Source of the DNA: Hymenobacter negativus
GTDB taxonomy: Bacteria; Bacteroidota; Bacteroidia; Cytophagales; Hymenobacteraceae
Assembly: GCF_016056375.1 (NCBI RefSeq)
Contig: NZ_JAEDAE010000003.1
Span: forward strand, 372,001-436,000
Direction: 5' to 3'
Length of the DNA stretch: 64,000 bases
Shown here in pieces: positions 51,608 to 60,639 of this stretch. The position numbers and the translations under genes are program-made. The notes below the pieces were generated by a model. That model made no database searches. It worked only from the letters and a program-made list of their open reading frames with translations, and was not told the origin of the DNA. Position 1 is the first letter of the stretch; each line of letters opens with the position of its first letter.

Positions 51608-53029
51608 CTACTGCGCCGTAGTGGGGAGCTTGTTCACGTCAACTGCCGGGATGTTGGCTTGGTAGGCTCGGTTGATGGCCGTGATGCAGGTGTTGGCCAG
51701 CAGGGCATTACCCCGGGGCGTGAGGGTATAATAGTCCAGGGAAAAGAAATTACCCCGCACGGGCTCGGCCGAGTACACTACGCCTCCGATGGCCACGGAA
51801 TTACCCACATTGGTGAACAGCAAGCCCGTATCCAGCGTGTACAGGCTCTGGGCTGGGTCGACGATGGGCAATTTGTAGAGTTTCGCCAGTCCTTCCAGGC
51901 TCAGCGCCCGGCTGGTGCCGCCGTTATAGGTGGTGATAATGCCGGTGAGAATGTTGAGCTCTGAGGCTTTCTCCAACACATCGGCGTTGCGAATTGGGTT
52001 GCGTGCGTCGCGGCCGTAGGGCAGCATCAGGATGCTGCTGCCCACCTGCACCGGCGTGAGCTGGCCTATGCGCGGCAGCGCCGTAGCCAGAATGTAATCT
52101 TCGTCGGTGATGGGCTGCGAGGTGCCCGGCACGAAGGGACTTTCGATGTAAATCAGGGCATTATCGTGGTAGAAGGCCTGCAGGCGAGCTTCCACGTTCT
52201 TGCCCTGGCCCTGGCGCAGCAGCGGCAGCGTTTTAATGTCGGGCAAGCGCATGATGATGCCTTTGCGGCCGTTGGCAGCCAGAACATCGAGGATTTTCCG
52301 GGCGTTGAGCTTCATTGTCTCCGCCAGGGAGGTCGAGACCGTACCGCAGGTGCCGCCGCTACGGATGTAGGGCATGAGCTCATCCAGGCCCTGGAAGTAG
52401 GTGAAAAAAGTGGCCGAGCTGGCAGCTGTCGTTACGGCTTGCAGGTAGGTACGGCTGTCGGCAGCGGGCAGCAGCCGCTCGAAGTAGGGGTTGAATGCGC
52501 CGCCTGGGGTAGCATTGGTTTCGTTGCCGAGGCCGGCTACTTCAATCTGGCTGAGCTTGAGGCCCGGCACGCCCAGGTTCTGGGGCAATGCGCTGGCCGT
52601 GGCGCTGCGCGTGAACAGGCGCACGGTATCGGGGCCGCCGCAGGCGGCGGGGTCAATCACGGAGCGGCGCACGGCCGCACCCGCTACCCGGCGCGCCCGG
52701 GGCTGGCCGGTCGCCGTGAAATCGAGCAGGTTGAGGTAGCCCGTGCCCGTGCCGGCTTCCAGCGTAGGCTGCGTGAAGCTGCCGCCGCCCGAAGCCAGCG
52801 CAAATTGCTGGGCCATCAGGTTGGGAAACGAATACTGCTGGCTGGTGCGGGTGAGGCCCCCCGCGCTGAAGCCCGCGGTGTAGCTGTCGCCCACGGCCAG
52901 GTAATGGCTCAGGTCGATGGCAGCGGTGGGGGTAGGAGTGTCCTGGCCCGGAGCGCAGGCATTGAGCAGCAGGGCGGTGGCAGCCACAAAGCCAGCGCGG
53001 CCCGAAAGCGTAAAAGAAAAATGCTTCAT
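51608..53029 (-). CDS. SGNH/GDSL-family hydrolase lipoprotein
   Basis: 473 residues. Lipoprotein signal with lipobox LLNAC (Cys25), then a Pro/Thr spacer. The SGNH block I is LAVGDSYTAGF with nucleophile Ser49. A Gly (GLGNETNA) and other blocks fit the family, and the C-terminal part (SLDYYTLTPRGNALLANTCI) includes the catalytic-His region less clearly. About 430 mature residues is longer than simple GDSL esterases; internal repeats are not obvious. Probably an outer-membrane-attached esterase or lipase. Located 50 bases after a FadL-like porin gene in the same operon. Confidence 0.82.
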   Translation of the reverse strand: MKHFSFTLSGRAGFVAATALLLNACAPGQDTPTPTAAIDLSHYLAVGDSYTAGFSAGGLTRTSQQYSFPNLMAQQFALASGGGSFTQPTLEAGTGTGYLNLLDFTATGQPRARRVAGAAVRRSVIDPAACGGPDTVRLFTRSATASALPQNLGVPGLKLSQIEVAGLGNETNATPGGAFNPYFERLLPAADSRTYLQAVTTAASSATFFTYFQGLDELMPYIRSGGTCGTVSTSLAETMKLNARKILDVLAANGRKGIIMRLPDIKTLPLLRQGQGKNVEARLQAFYHDNALIYIESPFVPGTSQPITDEDYILATALPRIGQLTPVQVGSSILMLPYGRDARNPIRNADVLEKASELNILTGIITTYNGGTSRALSLEGLAKLYKLPIVDPAQSLYTLDTGLLFTNVGNSVAIGGVVYSAEPVRGNFFSLDYYTLTPRGNALLANTCITAINRAYQANIPAVDVNKLPTTAQ

Positions 53030-53079
53030 CGCGGAAATCGGAATCGAAAATGCAGAATGAGGAACGTGGAATCGGCGGC

Positions 53080-54324
53080 TTAGAAGGCTACCGAAAGGCC
53101 CACCGATGCAGTATTAACCGCTAAGCGGTAGGTGCCGGCCACGTTGGATACCTTCTCATCGTTCTGAGAAACGCGGGCGGTGCGCAGCTGGCCGTAGTCG
53201 AAGGAATAAGCTCCTTCCAGCGCCAGGCGTGAGGTGAGCTGGTAGCTCAGGCCGGCCGATACGCCCACACGGTTAGCGTCAAGGAACTCGGGATTGATGT
53301 ACTCGTCGCGCACGGGCGTCTCGTCGTAGTGAAAGCCGCCGAGTACGGTCAGCTTGGGGTTTACTTGGTACTCGGTGCCCACGCGGAAGCTCAGCGCGTC
53401 TTCGTAGCGGCGCACGCTGCTTTGGGTGCGGGCGGGGGTGCTGCCGGTAGCGGCCACGTTCAGTTTCAGCGAATCGACCGCACTCCAGCCACTCAGGGAG
53501 AAGTCGAAAGTGAGCAGCAGTTTCTTGGTGATGTGGTCGGCGATGCCCACGGATAGCGTGCTGGGCATGCTAACGCGGGTAGTGAAGTCTGAGGAGGCGG
53601 GGGCCAAGCTGGCATCGCGGGTGGGCACGCCGGTGGTGGTAAGGGTGCCGTTGTTCATTTTCAGCTGCACGGTGCTGCGGTAGCTGATGCCGAACGACAG
53701 GTTGTCGCCGCTGCGGCCGTACAGGCCCGCATTCACGCCGAAGCCCGAGCCGCTGGCGCTGAACTGGGTCTGGGCGTTCGGGTCGTCGTATTGGCCCAGG
53801 GCGCGGCGCTGGCTGTATTTGCCAAAGGCATACACAACTCCCACGCCGGCACTGAAGTTGTCGTTGAGCCGGATGCCCACCGTGGGCTGCACGAAGTAGG
53901 TGTTGAGCTGGCTTTCCTGAATAACAGAGCGGCCTTCCCAAGTGCTGGGCCATTTGGTGTGGTAGCCGTAGGGCGTGGTGATGGCCAGGCCCAGGGCCAC
54001 GCGCTTGTTCAGGGCGTGGGTGGCGTAGAGGTAGCCGCCGGGCTGCACCACCAGGTCCTGGTCGGTGCGCTGGTAGGTATCCTGGCCCACAAAGGAGGTG
54101 CGCCGTATCTGGCCAATGCCGCCGATGCTCACGCGGGTGAGGGAATCGGCCCACTGGCCCAGCAGGCCGGGGTTGGTGCTCATGCCGGCAATGCTGTTGA
54201 TGTAGGCCGTGCTGGCCCCGCCCAGCCCTAGCACGCGGGCACCTTGCGGGCCGCTGTCATAGCCGCTGGCCGAAGCCGTTAATCCACAGAAGACAGGAAT
54301 CAGAAAAAGAAAAGGTTGGCGCAT
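53080..54324 (-). CDS. OmpP1/FadL-family outer-membrane transport protein
   Basis: 414 residues from the ATG at 54324 (MRQPFLFLIPVFCGL); the frame reaches 54363 but that part lacks an export signal. FadL-type barrels carry hydrophobic compounds such as fatty acids across the outer membrane. Diagnostic N-terminal hatch: GARVLGLGGASTAYINSIAG with NPGLLGQW, the FadL NPA-type position. Barrel strands end VNTASVGLSVAF with a terminal Phe. In an operon with the SGNH hydrolase, suggesting lipid or ester hydrolysis coupled to uptake (inference). Confidence 0.88.
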   Translation of the reverse strand: MRQPFLFLIPVFCGLTASASGYDSGPQGARVLGLGGASTAYINSIAGMSTNPGLLGQWADSLTRVSIGGIGQIRRTSFVGQDTYQRTDQDLVVQPGGYLYATHALNKRVALGLAITTPYGYHTKWPSTWEGRSVIQESQLNTYFVQPTVGIRLNDNFSAGVGVVYAFGKYSQRRALGQYDDPNAQTQFSASGSGFGVNAGLYGRSGDNLSFGISYRSTVQLKMNNGTLTTTGVPTRDASLAPASSDFTTRVSMPSTLSVGIADHITKKLLLTFDFSLSGWSAVDSLKLNVAATGSTPARTQSSVRRYEDALSFRVGTEYQVNPKLTVLGGFHYDETPVRDEYINPEFLDANRVGVSAGLSYQLTSRLALEGAYSFDYGQLRTARVSQNDEKVSNVAGTYRLAVNTASVGLSVAF

Positions 54325-54352
54325 ACGGGCGGTTTTGCGGAAAATTGGGAAA

Positions 54353-54360
54353 CAAATGTA
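54353..54360 (-). promoter_or_regulatory. Candidate -7 element (TACATTTG) of the FadL-SGNH operon
   Basis: Exact TAnnTTTG on the minus strand, 28 bases before the FadL start. No -33 TTTG at standard spacing. The 54361-54553 region to its right holds no gene. Confidence 0.5.
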
Positions 54361-54553
54361 CACAGTCGCCGGGTAGTAGCCCAGCCTCCGGCCCGTGGCT
54401 CACAAAAGGATAACCCCGGGCCGCAAGGTTTGGCACGCTCAGCCGCGCCTTCCAAACCTCGGCCTGCCCGCAAAATCGAGTGCTGTAAACCGATATGAGA
54501 CTGTCTCACGGAAATGGCAAGCGCGGGCAGAAAAGCCGAAGCGGCTGCCCGAT

Positions 54554-55588
54554 TCAACGCTTCACCCCCAGGCTATCCAGTCGGTGTTGGTAGCGGCGGG
54601 CATTCAGCTTGTGCTGGGCGTAGGTTTCGGCAAAGTCTGAGAAACCGCTGCCGTCGGGCCGGGCGCAGAAGAACAGGTTTTTGTTGTGGGCGGGCTTGAG
54701 CACCGCCAGCAGCGAGCCGGGCAGCGGCGTGGTGATGGGGCCGGGCGGCAGGCCCTTGTGGCGGTAGGTGTTGTAGGGCGAATCCACTTTTTTGTCCACG
54801 TTGAGCACGCGCTTGCGGGTGCCCAAGCCGTGCAGGGGCCAGAGCAGGGTGGGGTCGGCCTGCAGGGGCTGGCCGTTGCGCAGGCGGTTGAGGTACACGG
54901 CGGCGATGAGGGGCTTATCGGTTGGCTGGGCAGTTTCGCGCTGCACGATGCTGGCCAGCACGCTCACCTCCACACGGCTCATCTTCAGCGAATCGGCTCG
55001 GGCCTGGCGCTCCGGTGTCCAGAACCGGCGGTAGCGGGCGGCCACCGAATCGAGGAAAACCGGGGCACTGGTGTTCCACAGCAGCCGGTACTGCCCCGGT
55101 ATAAACATGGTGCGAATGGTGCAGGTATCGAGGTGGTAGCGGCGTTGCAGGCCTTGGTTATCGCCCAGCAGCAGCTCCAGCTTGAAAGAGTCGGTTTCGA
55201 GCCGGCCGCACACCTTGCGCGGCAACTGCTCAATATAATGAAAGGGCTTCAGCTCAAACTTAACCGTGTCCTGGTGGCCGAATAGCAGCATTTTTACCAA
55301 ATCGATGTTGCCCATGCCAGGGTCCAGCCGGTAGCGGCCCGGCTTCACGTGGGGCGGGTAATCGTGGTGCTCGGCCATCCAGCGAAAAGTGGCCGGCTCG
55401 ATAAGTAGCTCGTGCTTTTGCAGCGAATCTAGCACCGCTGCGTAGCCCGTGCCGGTGCGGATATAAAGGTAAGCCGGCCCTTCGGGAAAGGCCACCACGT
55501 TGGGGCGGTAGGCTACGCGCCACCCCACATAGCCAGCGCCGAGGAGCAGGAGCAGTAACACCCCGCCAATTAAGTAGCCGCGCCGCAT
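54554..55588 (-). CDS. mltG: Endolytic transglycosylase MltG
   Basis: 344 residues, close to the family length. Cleaves nascent peptidoglycan strands within the chain at the inner membrane. One N-terminal TM helix (LIGGVLLLLLLGAGYVGW), a LysM-like segment, and the catalytic YceG domain. The catalytic Glu is Glu218 in LASIVQRETAQ; also AAVYLNRLRNGQPLQADPT and YNTYRHKGLPPGPI. Its ATG overlaps the stop of the upstream regulator by one base (TGATG), so it is translationally coupled to it. Confidence 0.95.
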   Translation of the reverse strand: MRRGYLIGGVLLLLLLGAGYVGWRVAYRPNVVAFPEGPAYLYIRTGTGYAAVLDSLQKHELLIEPATFRWMAEHHDYPPHVKPGRYRLDPGMGNIDLVKMLLFGHQDTVKFELKPFHYIEQLPRKVCGRLETDSFKLELLLGDNQGLQRRYHLDTCTIRTMFIPGQYRLLWNTSAPVFLDSVAARYRRFWTPERQARADSLKMSRVEVSVLASIVQRETAQPTDKPLIAAVYLNRLRNGQPLQADPTLLWPLHGLGTRKRVLNVDKKVDSPYNTYRHKGLPPGPITTPLPGSLLAVLKPAHNKNLFFCARPDGSGFSDFAETYAQHKLNARRYQHRLDSLGVKR

Positions 55589-57093
55589 CAGGCCTTTCCT
55601 TCTACAAGTTCCGCCACGGCTGCCTCAAATGCCGCCCGCTCGGCCAAGCGCACAATCTCGGTAGGAGCCGCCGCGCGCGACTCACAGTCTTCAATCGGGC
55701 ACCGCTCGCAGGTCTCGTTCACGATGCGGAAGGGCAGGGCCAGGTCGGCCAGGAAGCGGACGTGCTGTTTCAGGTTGTCGTCGCAGCGCAGCCCAATGGT
55801 CACGCTCAGGGCCACCTGGGTGGGCGTGCCGGCGCGGGCCAGCGTGAAGCAGAGATACTCGTCGTCGGTGCCGAAGTAGCGGGACTTCTGCGCGCCGGCT
55901 ACGGTCACGGGCGCATCGGCGGTATCGGGCACGGGCAGGGCGCGAGCCTCGTTAATGAGGCGCAAACTCACCCAGCGGCGGCAGTAGTGCTCGTTGAGCT
56001 CGTTGCCGTGGGGGTTGTGCAGGCGGGCCAGGTGCAGCTCCTTAGTCAGCTCGAAAGGCGCGAGCGAATCGGCTTGGTCAAAGCGCAGGAAGAACAGGCT
56101 TTGCAGGCCAAAATGGCGCGGCAGCAGTGTGGTGAGGCGCTGCATAAACATCTCGGGGCTCACGTCATACTGCGTCATCAGGTTCAGCAGCAGCTCGGGC
56201 TCCCAGTTTTTGGCCCCGAAAAATTTCTTCACGTCGCGCAGCAGGCTTTCTTCCTCCATCAGCAAAGCCCCGGCAAAATAGGACGCCTTGAAATTGTTCA
56301 GCACCTCATCGAAGGACCGCACCTGCAGGCTGCTGCTCACGTGAGGCCGCTCCGTCAGCTTCAGGTAGTTGAAGGCCACCTCGCGGCCCAGCACGAAGGC
56401 CTGCTGGCCCCGGCTCAGCCCCGTCCGCAGCAGCAAGCGCTTGGTTTTGGGTTGAAACACGCTCCGCAGCCGCGCCTGGGTGGCCACGGCGTGCCGCCCC
56501 AGCGTCTCGCGGTCCAGCGTATAGCCATATTCTTCGATGAGCACGCGCTCCAGCTGGCCGAGGTCGAAGGGCGCGGCGGTGCTCAGCTGGTGGCTGCCCA
56601 CAAAGGCCCGCACGTCCTGCTCCAGGTCCTCGAAGTAGTTGTCGTGCATTTCCTGAAACGAGCGTAGCGCGGCCAGAAACAGGTGCTCCTGGCGCAGCTC
56701 GTAGTTGCGCGCAATCTCGAAGATGGTGCTAATGAAGGCATTCATCCGGGCCGGCGCATTGGCAATCAGCTCGATAATGCGGGCCGGCTCCAGGCCGTAC
56801 ATCTCCAGCGGAAACTCCTTCAGCATTTTGGAATTCAGCAACTCGCCGATGGGCTCCAGCCGGCGCGGCAGCTCCAGCGAGGTCAGCTGGTCGTAGCGCA
56901 CGTGCAGCGCCTTGCTCAAACTCAGAATCTTGTCGGCCTTGGGGTACTTTTTGCCTTTCTCAATCTCATTCAAATAGCTCACCGACACATCGCAGGCCCG
57001 CGCCAGCTCGGCCGGGCTCAGGCTGCGCTCCTGCCGCAACTCGCGCAGCTTCAGACCAAAAATGAGACGGACGACCTGGCCGTGGTTGAGCAT
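55588..57093 (-). CDS. ScfR/RamB-family short-chain fatty acyl transcriptional regulator
   Basis: 501 residues from the ATG at 57093 (MLNHGQVVRLIFGLKLRELR). An N-terminal XRE helix-turn-helix at about 10-70 (ELARACDVSVSYLNEIEKGK); a middle IrrE-like region (GQQAFVLGREVAFNYLKL) that lacks an HExxH zinc motif and so is likely a sensor, not a peptidase; and the ScfR C-terminal domain with a Cys cluster CERCPIEDC at 462-470. The family includes RamB, MccR and PccR, which control acetate, propionate and glyoxylate-cycle genes by sensing acyl-CoA. It is divergent from aceB-aceA across a 48-bp palindrome, which fits that role. Coupled to mltG downstream. Confidence 0.9.
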   Translation of the reverse strand: MLNHGQVVRLIFGLKLRELRQERSLSPAELARACDVSVSYLNEIEKGKKYPKADKILSLSKALHVRYDQLTSLELPRRLEPIGELLNSKMLKEFPLEMYGLEPARIIELIANAPARMNAFISTIFEIARNYELRQEHLFLAALRSFQEMHDNYFEDLEQDVRAFVGSHQLSTAAPFDLGQLERVLIEEYGYTLDRETLGRHAVATQARLRSVFQPKTKRLLLRTGLSRGQQAFVLGREVAFNYLKLTERPHVSSSLQVRSFDEVLNNFKASYFAGALLMEEESLLRDVKKFFGAKNWEPELLLNLMTQYDVSPEMFMQRLTTLLPRHFGLQSLFFLRFDQADSLAPFELTKELHLARLHNPHGNELNEHYCRRWVSLRLINEARALPVPDTADAPVTVAGAQKSRYFGTDDEYLCFTLARAGTPTQVALSVTIGLRCDDNLKQHVRFLADLALPFRIVNETCERCPIEDCESRAAAPTEIVRLAERAAFEAAVAELVEGKA

Positions 57094-57210
57094 AGAGTAA
57101 ATAAAATTTTGGCATCGAAGCCTGCGGTACCTGACCACCTAAACCGGCCCTATTCCCCGCAGGAGTTCTTTTGACGAAGCTACGGCGACTTAGCTAAAGG
57201 CAGGGTTTGA

Positions 57211-57258
57211 GCGAATTTTATTTTATCAGCGAATATTCGCTAATAAAATAAAATTCGC
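57211..57258. promoter_or_regulatory. 48-bp palindrome between the ScfR-type regulator and aceB (probable operator)
   Basis: Left half 57211-57234 and right half 57235-57258 are reverse complements at 23 of 24 positions. It has a central GCGAATATTCGC (57229-57240) and flanking GCGAA and TTCGC at the outer ends, joined by A/T tracts. The space between divergent genes has no need for a terminator, so a protein-binding site is the natural reading. It recalls the TTTGCAAA-type double sites of ScfR-family regulators, with GCGAA in place of GCAAA. Confidence 0.7.
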
Positions 57259-57374
57259 AATGTATGTTTGTGTCAAGCCCAGCCTAAAGTGTGGCCCCGA
57301 ACCACCGGCCACGGGCGCAGCTCAACCGAAAAAAAGCCTCCGCTACTCATTGCTCACTGTTAACTAACTCAGCT

Positions 57375-59000
57375 ATGACTTTCACCGACCTCGCGCCCGC
57401 TCCCACGCCCACCTACCTCACCCCCGAGCGGGTGAAGGTTCTCGGCACCTATTCGCCGGCTTTTGCCGAAATTCTTACCCCTTCGGCCCTGGCCTTCGTG
57501 GCCGAGCTGCACCGCCGCTTCGACCATACCCGGCAGGCGCTGTTGGCCCGCCGCGCCGAGCGTCAGGCCGATTTCGCCGCTGGCATTCGCCCGGATTTTC
57601 TGCCCGAAACCCAGCGCCTGCGCGAGCAGGAATGGACCGTGGCCCCGCTGCCCCAGGACCTGCTCGACCGCCGTGTGGAAATCACCGGCCCCGTAGAGCG
57701 GAAGATGATTATCAACGCGTTGAATTCCGGAGCCAGCGTGTTCATGGCCGACCTCGAAGACTCCAACGCCCCGACCTGGGACAACGTCATTCAGGGCCAG
57801 ATTAACCTGCGCGATGCCGTCCGCCGCACCATCTCGCTCAGCACGCCTACCAAGGAGTATAAGCTGAACGAGAAAACCGCCGTGCTCATGGTGCGTCCGC
57901 GCGGCTGGCATCTGGTCGAGAAGCACATTCTGGTTGATGGTGAGCCCATCAGCGCCGCGCTGCTTGATTTCGGGCTTTATTATTTCCACAACGCGCATGA
58001 ACTATGCGCCCGGGGCACGGCGCCCTATTTCTACCTGCCCAAGCTCGAAAGCCACCTCGAAGCACGGTTGTGGAACGACGTTTTTGGTTTCGCCCAATGG
58101 TCATTGAAACAGCCTAAATGCGTTATCAAAGCCACAGTTCTGATTGAAACACTGCCGGCAGCTTTCGAACTGAATGAAATCCTGTACGAGCTGCGCGAGC
58201 ACAGCGCGGGCCTGAACTGCGGGCGCTGGGACTATATTTTTAGCTACATCAAGCGGCTGGGGCTGAACCCCGAATTCCGGCTACCCAACCGCGCCGAGGT
58301 AACCATGACGGTGCCTTTCATGGCCGCCTACTCGGCGCTGGTAGTACAAACCTGCCACCGTCGGGGCGTGCACGCCATCGGCGGCATGGCCGCCCAGATT
58401 CCCATCAAAAACGACCCGGCCGCCAACGCCGAGGCGCTGGAAAAAGTCCGGCAGGATAAAATCCGCGAGGCCACCAACGGCCACGACGGCACCTGGGTGG
58501 CCCATCCCGGCCTGGTGCAAGTGGCGCTCGAAGTCTTCGACCGTCTCATGCCCGGCCCCAACCAAATAGAAAACAAGCGCCCCGATGTACGCGTGACGGC
58601 CGCCGATTTGGTGAAAGCTCCAGCTGGCAATATCACCGAAGAAGGCCTGAAACTGAACATCGATGTGGCCATTCAATACCTGGCTTCCTGGCTGGGCGGC
58701 AACGGCTGCGTGCCGATTTATAACCTGATGGAGGACGCCGCCACGGCCGAAATCAGCCGGGCGCAGGTGTGGCAGTGGCTGCACACGCCGGGCACCGTGC
58801 TGGCCGATGGCCGTCCCGTGACCACCGAGCTATATCGCTCGCTGGTGCCCGCGCAGCTGGAGAAAATCAAAGCGCTGGTGGGAGAGAAGGCGTATTCAAC
58901 TGGCCATTTCCTGAGCGCCGCCCGGCTGTTTGATAAGCTGGTTGTAAGCGAGGAATTCATCGAATTTTTGACCGTGCCGGCCTACGAGCAGCTGGCGTAA
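57375..59000 (+). CDS. aceB: Malate synthase A
   Basis: 541 residues from the ATG at 57375 ([20 protein letters not shown]); the frame is open to 57291. Condenses glyoxylate with acetyl-CoA to malate, step two of the glyoxylate shunt. Blocks of the AceB (MSA) type: [24 protein letters not shown]-type [43 protein letters not shown] and [10 protein letters not shown]. Slightly longer than the E. coli enzyme. First gene of the aceB-aceA unit, controlled by the regulator on its left (inference). Confidence 0.96.
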   Translation: MTFTDLAPAPTPTYLTPERVKVLGTYSPAFAEILTPSALAFVAELHRRFDHTRQALLARRAERQADFAAGIRPDFLPETQRLREQEWTVAPLPQDLLDRRVEITGPVERKMIINALNSGASVFMADLEDSNAPTWDNVIQGQINLRDAVRRTISLSTPTKEYKLNEKTAVLMVRPRGWHLVEKHILVDGEPISAALLDFGLYYFHNAHELCARGTAPYFYLPKLESHLEARLWNDVFGFAQWSLKQPKCVIKATVLIETLPAAFELNEILYELREHSAGLNCGRWDYIFSYIKRLGLNPEFRLPNRAEVTMTVPFMAAYSALVVQTCHRRGVHAIGGMAAQIPIKNDPAANAEALEKVRQDKIREATNGHDGTWVAHPGLVQVALEVFDRLMPGPNQIENKRPDVRVTAADLVKAPAGNITEEGLKLNIDVAIQYLASWLGGNGCVPIYNLMEDAATAEISRAQVWQWLHTPGTVLADGRPVTTELYRSLVPAQLEKIKALVGEKAYSTGHFLSAARLFDKLVVSEEFIEFLTVPAYEQLA

Positions 59001-59017
59001 GCAGACAATCCAGACCG

Positions 59018-59109
59018 GCAAGTGGTAGGAGCGCGCCATGGCGCGTTCGCTGGCCGTGCCGTCTGGTCTGCAACGATTGAGCGCGCTATGGCGCGTTCCT
59101 ACCACTTGC
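59018..59109. repeat. 28-bp inverted repeat (26/28) between aceB and aceA
   Basis: Arms 59018-59045 and 59082-59109. Each contains GCGCGCCATGGCGCG or a variant, itself a palindrome, so several alternative hairpins can form. It starts 18 bases after the aceB stop and ends 80 bases before the aceA ATG, within what should be one operon. Confidence 0.78.
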
Positions 59110-59189
59110 TGGAATTAAAAAGCAGCCTCAACAGGCGGCCCGGTACCCTTTTGCCCAAACCCAACCGTCCACCATTCAACCCAACTCCC

Positions 59190-60473
59190 ATGAAAACGCA
59201 CACCCAACGCGCCGCCGAAATTACCCTCGACTGGGCCCACAACCCCCGCTGGATTGGCATCGAGCGCCCATACTCGCCCGAGGATGTGGCGAAGCTGCAA
59301 GGCTCCGTGCACATTGAGTATTCGCTAGCCCGCCAGGGGGCTGAGCGGCTGTGGGAATTGCTGCACACCCGTGAATACGTGGCCGGGCTGGGCGCGCTCA
59401 CCGGCAATCAGGCCGTGCAGGAAGTGCAGGCCGGCTTGCTGGCTATTTATCTCAGCGGCTGGCAGGTGGCGGCCGATGCCAACGGCGCCGGCCACATGTA
59501 CCCCGACCAAAGCCTGTACCCCGTGGACAGTGTGCCGGCCGTGGTGCGGCGCATCAACAACGCCCTACTGCGGGCCGACCAGATTCAGCACCTCGACGGC
59601 CGCAGCGATGTGCACTACCTGGCGCCCATCGTGGCCGATGCTGAGGCTGGTTTCGGCGGGAATCTGAATGCGTTTGAGCTGATGAAAATGATGATTGAAG
59701 CCGGGGCAGCTGGCGTGCATTTCGAAGACCAATTGTCATCGGCCAAAAAGTGCGGCCACTTGGGCGGCAAAGTGCTGGTCCCCACGCAGGAGGCCATCAA
59801 CAAGCTGGTGGCGGCCCGCCTGGCCGCCGACGTGCTGGGCGTGCCCACGCTCATCGTGGCCCGCACCGACGCCGACGCGGCCGACCTGCTCACGGCCGAT
59901 GTGGACCCGCGCGACCAGCCCTTTATCCTGCAGGAGGCCGAGCGCACCAGTGAGGGTTTCTACCGCATTCGTTGTGGTGTGGAGGCTGGCATTGCGCGTG
60001 GCTTAGCCTACGCGCCCTACGCCGACCTCATCTGGATGGAAACCTCGCACCCCGACCTGGGTGACGCCCGCAAATTTGCCGAAGCCATCCATGCCAAATA
60101 CCCCGGCAAGCTGCTGGCCTACAACTGCTCGCCGTCTTTCAACTGGGCCTCGAAGCTGAGCGTGGAGCAGATGGAAACTTTCCGCGAGGAACTGGCCGCG
60201 CTGGGCTACAAGTTTCAGTTTATTACACTGGCCGGGTTCCATGCGCTCAATACCAGCATGTTCGAGCTAGCCCAAGCCTACCGCCAGCGCGGCATGGCCG
60301 GCTACTCCGAGCTGCAGGAGCGGGAATTTGCGCTGGCGAAGGACGGCTACCAGGCCGTGAAGCACCAGTCCTTCGTGGGCACCGGCTATTTCGATGCCGT
60401 GCAGAACGTGGTGACCAGCAACCAGACCAGCACCGCTGCGCTGGCGGGCAGCACGGAGGAAGCGCAATTCTGA
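59190..60473 (+). CDS. aceA: Isocitrate lyase
   Basis: 427 residues from the ATG at 59190 ([20 protein letters not shown]); the open frame upstream to 59022 runs through the inverted repeat and is not coding. Splits isocitrate to succinate and glyoxylate, step one of the glyoxylate shunt. The active-site KKCGH is at residues 186-190 with catalytic Cys188; also [33 protein letters not shown] and FEDQLSS. Normal length for the class. Together with aceB it allows growth on acetate or fatty acids. Confidence 0.97.
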   Translation: MKTHTQRAAEITLDWAHNPRWIGIERPYSPEDVAKLQGSVHIEYSLARQGAERLWELLHTREYVAGLGALTGNQAVQEVQAGLLAIYLSGWQVAADANGAGHMYPDQSLYPVDSVPAVVRRINNALLRADQIQHLDGRSDVHYLAPIVADAEAGFGGNLNAFELMKMMIEAGAAGVHFEDQLSSAKKCGHLGGKVLVPTQEAINKLVAARLAADVLGVPTLIVARTDADAADLLTADVDPRDQPFILQEAERTSEGFYRIRCGVEAGIARGLAYAPYADLIWMETSHPDLGDARKFAEAIHAKYPGKLLAYNCSPSFNWASKLSVEQMETFREELAALGYKFQFITLAGFHALNTSMFELAQAYRQRGMAGYSELQEREFALAKDGYQAVKHQSFVGTGYFDAVQNVVTSNQTSTAALAGSTEEAQF

Positions 60474-60639
60474 ACCGCAGATTGTAACGGATTTGACGGA
60501 TAAGAACAGATTCAAGCGTACACGCCCGAGGTAATAAAAAGGGCCACTGCTCAAGAAGCAGTGGCCCTTTTTGGCTTTTGTGGTTGTTGGGATTCATCCG
60601 AATCTGTTCTTATTCGTTAAATCCGTTCAAATCTGCGGT
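60474..60639. repeat. 39-bp inverted repeat enclosing a terminator, between aceA and rnd
   Basis: Arms 60474-60512 and 60601-60639 pair at about 35 of 39 positions. The left arm begins at the base after the aceA stop, the right arm ends at the base before the rnd stop. The space between holds the separate perfect hairpin at 60536-60572. Confidence 0.82.
60536..60572. terminator. Bidirectional terminator inside the aceA-rnd repeat
   Basis: AAAAAGGGCCACTGCT 60536-60551, loop CAAGA, AGCAGTGGCCCTTTTT 60557-60572: a 16-bp perfect stem with A5 and T5 flanks, able to stop both convergent genes. Confidence 0.93.

Noticed and set aside
55588..57093. ImmA/IrrE-type metalloprotease in the regulator
   Set aside because: The middle domain has no HExxH motif, so peptidase activity is not supported.
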